From Euperipatoides rowelli (Eukaryota > Onychophora > Udeonychophora > Euonychophora > Peripatopsidae): 13,263 nucleotides of DNA. The notes beneath the pieces are model-generated. The model had not been told where the DNA came from. It saw only the letters and a program-made list of their open reading frames with translations, and made no database searches. Location: assembly GCA_003024985.2 (NCBI GenBank), contig PXIH01S0056850.1; one strand, written 5' to 3'. How positions within the stretch are numbered: the stretch's first letter is position 1; every line of letters starts with the position of its first letter. The position numbers and the translations under genes were made by a program. Positions 7,567-13,263 of the stretch are shown here, piece after piece.

Positions 7567-8647
7567 CACTAATGGACACAAAAATTGGTGTGTGTTTTTT
7601 ATATGCATTAATGTAGTTACTAAACTAATTTTTAATGTTTAAACTTTGAAAGAAAAACATTCAACAGATACATAATTTATTATTTGTTAATACTCCTTTC
7701 ATTTTTTTTTAAAAAAATTAAATTTTTAATGATTTGTTACACCCTATATTTACATCTGTAAATATCATTACAAAAATAGGGAATGACATCTCAATTAACT
7801 TTGTATTTATTTTAAACTATTCTATTATTCTAGTTGTTTTACATATTTAAATCTGTTTGAAAAATTGAATTGACTTCCTAACTAAAACTAACAAATTAAA
7901 AGAAAAGAAGTTTATCTTTGTTTTCATAGATGAGTTCTTCTAAACTTACCATGTCACATGACTGTACCAAAAAGAACAGCAGTGGGTTACTAAAATTTCT
8001 TTGTTATAACTTGAAAACCTTTGAAGCAAACTTGATGACATACACTTGCTCTCACGCTAAATGCCGATTGTATGTTTTTGTCTTTTTATCCTCATATCTC
8101 TAAAAATAAATTGAATTTAAGTCTACTTTTTTTTATATAGTTTAATATGTCTAAATATGTTTGAAATTTTTTTCCATTAAAATTCATTTAAAATTAAAAA
8201 ATGTTAAAGATTTTCAAACACACTACTATGATGATAGTCCTCAATAGGACTCAGTGTTATAAACACATACTTTGATCACCATAGGCACCATTAACCATAG
8301 ACGCTCAGTTAGGGGTTACATCGGACAAGATTTGATAAAAATCTCCTAATTATTAATAAAAACCCTTTATATTCCATTGTAGATGCCAAACGTGTGATTT
8401 GTTTAAAAAAGAAAAATCAACTTTCTAAGTCAAGTAGATCAAAAGATATGGCCCATTGAAAAATTTGATGGGTGGGGGAAGCAGATAGAGATTACCAATG
8501 GATGAAGCTATAACAGAATCAAGGTCAATCTAATGAACCTTGTAGTAATAACCATTAAAAGGATGTCTATTGGCTAGATTCATATGACATAATTCATTTT
8601 ATATATTGATTTATTGAAATTAGACAGAAATTTCTATCATTTTCAAG
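7567..8647 (+). repeat. Left terminal inverted repeat
   Basis: This arm pairs with 8852-10219. Anchor blocks, from outside in, are: the terminal GGACACAAAAAT; ATAAACTAATTTTT-type sequence near 7620; TGACATCTC near 7785; AAATTGAATTGACTTCCTAA near 7861-7882; GCCGATTGTATG near 8063; AAGTCAAGTAGATCAAAAGA near 8428-8447; GGATGTCTATTGG near 8561; and TATTGATTTA near 8605. It lacks the extra segment found at about 9510-9850 in the right arm. Confidence 0.85.
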
Positions 8648-8851
8648 ACGACTCCCATTGATCTCTAATGAACTTAAATATTCCATAAAAAAAAAAATTT
8701 TTAACAATTTAAACGCTTGGGAATGTTAGTAAAGCCTTATATTTCCAAAAAAATAACTATCATTACACCTAGATAAGTTTAGAAATATGATTTATTTAGT
8801 ATTTAGTATGCATTCGTATACTGTTCAATTAAAATGCCCCCGGGGCTTGTT
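8648..8851. other. Loop between the long inverted repeats
   Basis: This is the only unpaired centre of the element, about 200 bp. It contains no reading frame of note. It includes an A/T homopolymer block near 8690 and a GCCCCCGGGGC palindrome near 8836, both unusual in this context only for composition. No promoter or transposase remnant is identifiable. Confidence 0.6.
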
Positions 8852-9559
8852 CTTAAATTATGATTGAAATGCTGTCTTAGACTATGTAAATCAATAGATA
8901 AAAGGTCATATGACACCTGAATCTATCCAATAGACATCCTTTTAATGTTTTATTACAACAGGGATCATTAGATCATCATGGATTAAGTGTAGGCTTCATC
9001 TATTGGTGAACTCCGTCTGATTTTTTTTTCTCGCCATCAGATTTGAAAATATGCGCATTTTTCAATAGGCCATATCTTTTGATCTACTTGACTTAGAAAG
9101 TCTTTTTTTTTTAAACAAATCACACGTTCGGTGTCTATAATCCTATACAAAGGGTTTTTATTAATAATATAATTAGGAGCTATTTATCAAATCTTGTCCA
9201 ATGTATCTTGTCTGAGTATCTATGGTCAATGGCGCCTCTGGTAATCAAAGTACGTGTTTATACCATTATGAGACTTATTAAGGACTATCGTCATATTAGC
9301 TTGTTTGGAAATCTTTTAATTTTATTAATTTTAAATGAATTTTAAATGAAAAAATACATACAAGTATTTAAGACATATTAAACTATATAAAAATAAAAAA
9401 AGGTATATTTTAATTCCATTTATTTTTAGAGATATGACGATAACACACAATCGGCATTTAGCATGAGAGTAAGTGTATTATATCCAAGCAGTCATATAAT
9501 CAAACTTATATAAATACCCCTATGAACTGCCCAACATGAATCATTGTACCTGTAGGCAG

Positions 9560-9672
9560 ACACATTGGTTTCAACTATTCTTAATAATCCATAGAAATTA
9601 TTTTAGTGTAATTTTCATCTAGTTTTCAATTAAATTATTTTATTAAATCATTATTCTAAAGTACCAATGTGT
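9560..9672. repeat. Possible 113-bp miniature inverted-repeat unit
   Basis: ACACATTGGT at the left and ACCAATGTGT at the right form an exact 10-bp inverted repeat around an AT-rich centre without coding potential. The flanks show no convincing target duplication. The location inside sequence absent from the opposite arm supports an insertion. Confidence 0.35.
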
Positions 9673-9733
9673 TAGAATTATTAAAAAAAAACATTTGTAT
9701 TTTTAATGAATTTTTTTTTTCATACCTCATAAT

Positions 9734-9843
9734 CAAATGAATGCATGCCTGTTAAATAGCCTGGGCATGTTCTATACGACCAACAATCATATTACAATGA
9801 TTCACGTCAAGCATTACATATTAGCATTTTATAGAAGCTTGAT
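9734..9843 (+). repeat. 110-bp dispersed repeat, copy 1
   Basis: Starting CAAATGAATGCATGCCTGTT and ending AGAAGCTTGAT, this block matches 10911-11020 at 107 of 110 positions in direct orientation. The matches end abruptly on both sides, so it behaves as a discrete unit. It has no terminal inverted repeat, poly-A tail or tRNA-like promoter boxes that I can recognise. It sits inside the insertion in the right arm. Confidence 0.93.
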
Positions 9844-10221
9844 TATATTCTTTTTGACTGCAAAGTTATGTGACATAGTAGGATTACAAGAACTCAGAGA
9901 TGAAAACAAAGATAAATCTCTTTTCTATTTATTTCTTAGTTTTAGTTAGGAAGTCAATTCAATTTTTCAAACAGATTTAAATGTGAATTGACTAGAAAAT
10001 TTTAATAGTTTAAAATAAAGACAAAGTGAGTCGAGATGTCATGCCCTATTGCTGCAATGCTATTTACAGACGAAAAGATAGTAACGTGTTTTAAATCGTT
10101 AAAAGATTATGTGTCGGTTGAACGTCTTTTTTTTCTTTATTCATGTATAAGTATTCTTAAAAATTAGTTTATTAATAAATGCATGTAAAAAATATCGCCG
10201 ATTTTTGTGTCCACTATTGTA

Positions 10222-10910
10222 ACTAGAATATTCAGTATATAGAAGAAAAATATACAAATTTTAGTCTTAAGCTACATCTAAGTTGAAATGTTTCTATTTA
10301 AAAAAAAAAGTAGATTAAATTTTGTATTTAACTAGATTAGACTGTTCCAATTAACATATAATATTTTCAATAAATAACAACTTTTAATAATTCCTGTCAT
10401 TTTTGATGAGTTTTTATATATACAGTAAGCTCAGTATTGTTAGTTTGTAACCCCTTTCCACTCAAATGTCTATAATACATGGACATTTCACTCCACTGTT
10501 GATTATAATTCAACAATTATTGTTACATTGTTAGCCTCAAAAATGCTTCAAATCAGTAAAATTTATGTTTAAAAGGACTAAAATATATTTGTTTTTAATC
10601 ATACCAAATGATTTTAAAGTTAAAATCAGGGGATTGAAATGGATATAATTTTTTTGCAATTTTTTTTTAAATACTTTTGAGTATAATGGAACCATATATA
10701 AAAAATAATTGGAATGGAAACGATTAATGCTTGGGGAAGTATTTTAGCATTGGATATGTTATGGGGTAAGAGGGAGGAGGAATGGAGGTTATTAGAAAGA
10801 AAATTGTCCTGTCATTTTGAATAAATGATGGGCTTTTACTCTAGTTTACATTATGTTTTTATTAAATAACTTTCTAATGTTTAGACCTTCAACTCACTAG
10901 TTTTCATTAG
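10222..10910. other. AT-rich non-coding sequence, no gene seen
   Basis: No coding or RNA gene is supported. Minor features are a short inverted repeat AAATGTC/GACATTT near 10466-10490 and a purine-rich patch near 10765-10800. Neither belongs to a recognised element. Confidence 0.5.
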
Positions 10911-11020
10911 CAAATGAATGCATGCCTGTTAAATAGCCTGGTTATGTTCTATACGACCAACAATCATATTACAATGATTCAAGTCAAGCATTACATATTA
11001 GCATTTTATAGAAGCTTGAT
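10911..11020 (+). repeat. 110-bp dispersed repeat, copy 2
   Basis: This is the direct-orientation copy of 9734-9843, with three substitutions: GC versus TT near position 32 and C versus A near position 74 of the unit. It lies outside the long inverted-repeat element, about 690 bp beyond its right end. The high identity contrasts with the evident divergence between the arms, so this duplication is younger than the arm structure. Confidence 0.93.
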
Positions 11021-11216
11021 GGGCCTTTTAAAGAAATCACTGATGAGTTAAGGTAGAGCCGAATGCCAGAGCTAGCAGTCAAACCTGGAAACTTTTATTT
11101 TGCATAGTATACTCATACTGAAGTTTAGCGCATGTTAATTTAATCATAGTGTCACTTCTACGTTAGCTCTCTAATAGATATTTTTTTAATGCTTCATTTG
11201 AAATTAAGGTACGAGG

Positions 11217-11592
11217 CAGGGACATAACTACAGGTAGAATGGTGGTAAAATTCCATTGGATCTTTTATTTCTGTTTTTATAAGGGGAGGGGATGGAATAA
11301 AAAGTAGAGAAAATAAACAGAGCCAGTCATTTCCATAGTGTAAATTAGCCCACTAACAGCAGGGCAATCTAGTCAAGGACACTTTTAACTATGATTGAAC
11401 TAAAGGTAACAGTTGATATGTCATCATGAATCGTCCTCAAATGTTATTTATTGTTCAAATGATATATTTAAATCAGGTAACCAATTTGGTGGTCTGAACC
11501 CAAATTGTAAAGCTTTTTTTTTTTTTTTTTTGTAGTTGGGGCCTACTAAAAAAATTTTGCCATAGGGTACCAAGCCTCAAGTAACGTCCCTG
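11217..11592. mobile_element. hAT-like miniature (non-autonomous) element, 376 bp
   Basis: The left terminus CAGGGACATAACTACAGG and the right terminus read in reverse, CAGGGACGTTACTTGAGG, agree at 14 of 18 positions. CAG-GG ends are characteristic of hAT-superfamily transposons. The flanking octamers are GTACGAGG (11209-11216) and GTCTGAGG (11593-11600), alike at 6 of 8 positions. This fits a decayed 8-bp hAT target duplication. The subterminal GGGGCCTACT and GGGTACCAAGCCTCA blocks on the right are also of the kind seen in hAT miniature elements. No transposase frame is present. An 18-base T run lies inside near 11514-11531. A diverged internal fragment of the same family occurs at 5190-5310. 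Confidence 0.78.
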
Positions 11593-11761
11593 GTCTGAGG
11601 AAAATCATTTTTCCCCTTGACAAAATATCTGAAACACATAGGCTATGCTAATGGTTTTATATTAAAAGTACAGAGCAAGTTACAAAACATCTGTATTGAG
11701 TGTTACTAAGGGGAAAAAAATCCAAAAGCATATTAAATTCCTGTCTTCCATATAGCTTTGA

Positions 11762-12008
11762 GATGGCCAGCGCTTGCTAGGCGACTGCGAGCAACTGGAC
11801 GGGAAATGGACAGGAGTGAACCCACCTACAGTAATGGTGCGAGGAGATGGGAGGATAATGACCTATGGTCCATGGATGGCTTGAGCCTCACATCAGAGAT
11901 GCCAAAACTGTACCCCAATTCCTCCTACCACCTCCTGATGTGAGGGAGACATTCCACTCAATGGGAAGATGGCTCGGGGAGTCTTCGGTAGGAATGACAA
12001 TCAGTTAA
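11762..12008 (+). pseudogene. Candidate decayed coding segment, unknown family
   Basis: This is the most GC-rich stretch of its size in the window, and its frames give a well-composed peptide. From 11762 one frame reads DGQRLLGDCEQLDGKWTGVN then PPTVMVRGDGRIMTYGPW, stopping at 11882-11884. A second frame, open from about 11862, continues MVHGWLEPHIRDAKTVPQFL, LPPPDVRETFHSMGRWLGES and a short tail to a stop at 12006-12008. The handover near 11862-11880 implies a single frameshift or a splice junction that I cannot place. An acceptor-like TTCCATATAG ends at 11755, but a TGA follows in the first frame. I do not recognise the family. It could be an exon remnant, a retrocopy fragment or an unknown transposon protein. 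Confidence 0.35.
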
Positions 12009-12779
12009 TGGACGGGTGTGTTTCAATTTTCATAATTTTTTGTAGGGAAATAAAAATATTTTTTCATATTAGGGAAAAACCAACGGTAATTTCCATGTTA
12101 TCCGTAGAGTACAATCTACTAAAAGGTTAATGTGCTTCCATTCTCTTCCTTGATTTTCATGCTGAAATGCTTTTCTGGATGAGGAAAAAAATATAATAGA
12201 AAGATCAGCATGTGCAACGTTCCATATTGTGCAGATGTTTTCTGATAAAATTACATATAAAGCGCAAAGGGATTTCTAATGTACGAATCACATATATGAC
12301 ATTAATTTGATAACTCTCCAATGCAATATATTACGATAGCGTATATATATATATATATATGCATAATGAACCTTTATCCAAAGCGGATTTAAAATTTGAT
12401 ACAACTTCTACATGCTTGCGCATAACTTCTTTTGAAAAGTTGCCAATTTTTTTTTTTTTTTCCATTTGAAAAATTGCTATAATAGTTTTTTTTTTAGCTT
12501 TAAATATAAAATTTATAACAAAATAAACATGTATTGTGCCCGATATGTCACAAATACTGTCGGCCCCACAAAGATAAATACTCCTGGTATAAAGGGCTTG
12601 AAAAGTTATAGACAACACACTATGGCTTGATATAACAAAATAAACACAAATAATTATAATTATAGGGAACTTTTTTTTTTAAAAAAAAAAATAAACTGTC
12701 ATCATCACTTGATCTGAACAAAAAAAAAATTACTGGCTTTTCAAGGTTAAGCTAAATGAAAAGAGAGAGGGGAGACAGA
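12009..12779. other. AT-rich non-coding sequence, no gene seen
   Basis: No supported gene. A 95-codon minus-strand frame covers 12331-12618, but its two ends are low-complexity: one is encoded by a TA repeat and the middle by A/T runs. I found no family motif in it. A (TA)n tract lies at about 12342-12360. Confidence 0.5.
12342..12361. repeat. Short (TA)n microsatellite
   Basis: About ten TA units, ending in ATATGCATA. Confidence 0.9.
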
Positions 12780-12836
12780 AATTTACAGTTCCCCAATCCA
12801 TTTCTTAGACAGAAATGGATTGGGGAACTGTAAATT
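12780..12836. repeat. Perfect hairpin: 26-bp stem, 5-nt loop
   Basis: The arm 12780-12805 (beginning AATTTACAGTTCCCCAATCC) is exactly reverse-complemented at 12811-12836 around loop TAGAC. Outside, a weaker match continues (AAATGAAAAGA near 12756 against TCTTTTCATTT near 12846), so the palindrome extends imperfectly to about 12750-12860. The complete identity of the stem points to recent origin, gene conversion or constraint. The 5-nt loop is short for a canonical microRNA precursor. No family is recognised. Confidence 0.95.
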
Positions 12837-13106
12837 CAAAGTTTCTTCTTTTCATTTTCAAAAGTGAGATTTTATAATGACAAAAGATTAATTCAAAACC
12901 TGTCAAAGTCCAATTAAACTCGGCTAATAATTAACTTCATCAAAGTAATTAGAGGAGAGTGGAGTATAATGATCCACCTAAGCTTCAACCTGTATTACTA
13001 GCATCCTGATTGAAAATAGAAATCTGAAATTTCATCTGCAACACCTAGAAGCTCTTTATTTATCTTTTATAGAATTTTTGCAATTTTCTTTTACCCAACC
13101 CAATCC
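12837..13106. other. Non-coding sequence, no gene seen
   Basis: No coding or RNA gene is visible. Apart from the outer imperfect arm of the adjacent hairpin, there is no structure I can name. Confidence 0.45.
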
Positions 13107-13263
13107 AGGGTAGGATTAAGCCAATGTAGGGCCCTAGCAAATATACAGGGGCCCCACAAGACTTTATTATTTTTATAAGCTTTTATTTATTTATTTGGCT
13201 GTTGAAACATTTTGTCAACAGGTGTTACAAGGTTTATTGTTTGATAAGCTTTTTTTTTTTTTT
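13107..13263 (+). mobile_element. Probable hAT-type transposon end, cut by the window edge
   Basis: CAGGGTAGGATTAAGCC at 13107, followed by TAGGGCCCTAGC and CAGGGGCCCC, matches the style of hAT termini: CAG-GG start and subterminal GGGCCC blocks, as in many animal hAT elements. The rest is AT-rich and ends in a T run at the window edge, so neither the other terminus nor a target duplication can be checked. Its terminal sequence differs from the 11217 element after the first five bases, so it is a different family. Confidence 0.35.

Larger units (their letters stand above)
9510..9850. mobile_element. Insertion private to the right arm
   Basis: The left arm has only about 60 bp (roughly 7970-8030) where the right arm has about 340 bp more or less unmatched. 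The excess contains a small inverted-repeat unit (ACACATTGGT at 9560-9569 and ACCAATGTGT at 9663-9672) and then a 110-bp sequence (9734-9843) found again at 10911. I infer one or two secondary insertions into the arm after the element formed. The exact edges are uncertain because both arms are diverged there. Confidence 0.55.
7567..10219. mobile_element. Long-terminal-inverted-repeat element, Tc1/mariner-like ends, non-autonomous
   Basis: The ends are CACTAATGGACACAAAAAT (7567-7585) and, on the other strand, CAATAGTGGACACAAAAAT ending at 10219, identical at 17 of 19 positions. Each is flanked by TA (7565-7566 and 10220-10221), the duplication made by Tc1/mariner transposases. The arms continue inward as inverted repeats for about 1.1 kb on the left and about 1.35 kb on the right, leaving a loop of about 200 bp. 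No transposase frame exists inside, so any movement would need an enzyme supplied in trans. The arms are clearly diverged but still strongly similar, for instance at 8420-8455 against 9065-9100. Terminal repeats this long are unusual for the superfamily, whose inverted repeats usually run tens to a few hundred bp. Confidence 0.85.
8852..10219 (-). repeat. Right terminal inverted repeat
   Basis: This is the inverted partner of 7567-8647. Pairing is continuous from the inner edge to about 9500 and from about 9855 to the terminus, with a private insertion between. Matching anchors include ATCTTTTGATCTACTTGACT near 9075, the CAATCGGCATTTAGC block near 9449, TTAGTTAGGAAGTCAATTCA near 9943, GAGATGTCATGCCCTATTG near 10034, and the terminal ATTTTTGTGTCC at 10201. 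The arms match best over these blocks. Confidence 0.85.

Noticed and set aside
9737-9949. 70-codon plus-strand frame starting in the 110-bp repeat
   Set aside because: It runs from the dispersed repeat across the insertion edge into the paired arm of the inverted-repeat element, so it joins unrelated sequences. The second copy of the repeat does not continue the frame.
10430-10500. TACAGTAAGCTCAG as a second Tc1-like terminus
   Set aside because: I found no inverted partner or coding remnant within reach, so the resemblance is too weak.
11758-11943. 61-codon plus-strand frame beginning MRWPALARRL
   Set aside because: It is arginine-rich in its first half and lies in a different frame from the better-composed peptides at 11762-12008. 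I treat it as a shadow.
12331-12618. Longest open frame of the window (95 codons, minus strand)
   Set aside because: One end is encoded by the TA microsatellite and the centre by A/T homopolymers. I found no family motif, and there is no support from composition or a neighbouring gene.

Overview
This is a gene-poor, very AT-rich stretch of a eukaryotic genome, probably metazoan and possibly arthropod. The evidence is long homopolymer and (TA)n tracts, no bacterial-style gene packing, no intact long reading frame, and decayed cut-and-paste transposons of several animal-type superfamilies. The species cannot be fixed from the sequence. I see no intact protein-coding host gene, no tRNA, no rRNA and no CRISPR. 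Nearly everything I can support is transposon-derived or repeat structure.

Left third (1-4300): AT-rich sequence with a small perfect hairpin; a possible pogo/Tigger-like miniature element (848-1238); and immediately after it the left end of a piggyBac-like element. That end has a TTAA at 1239, a subterminal palindrome, and a broken acidic-then-basic transposase N-terminus up to about 2085. Next comes a 1-kb foldback structure (2409-3402) whose right arm carries an extra ~350 bp. On the minus strand at 3759-4205 lies a frameshifted relic that reads like the C-terminal half of a piggyBac-type transposase.

Middle (4300-7540): a short hairpin, a ~75-bp tandem duplication, a fragment homologous to the hAT-like element near 11.3 kb, an 88-bp (TA)n tract, a broken Tc1/mariner-superfamily (IS630-type) transposase C-terminus (about 6385-6782), and a minisatellite of about 13-14 units. 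The minisatellite monomers alternate 49 and 50 bp, giving a 99-bp dimer in the better-preserved part.

Right half (7567-13263): the most striking object is a 2,653-bp element with terminal inverted repeats about 1.1-1.35 kb long, a TA at each end, and only ~200 bp of loop. Its right arm carries a private insertion containing a 110-bp sequence that recurs at 97% identity at 10911. It is followed by a 376-bp hAT-like miniature element with a degenerate 8-bp target duplication, a GC-richer segment at 11762-12008 that looks like decayed coding sequence of unknown family, a perfect 26-bp-stem hairpin at 12780, and a probable hAT-type terminus running off the window end.

The elements do not form a pathway. 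They record repeated insertion and decay. The two long inverted repeats would fold into extended double-stranded RNA if transcribed, which is the most plausible functional angle in the window.
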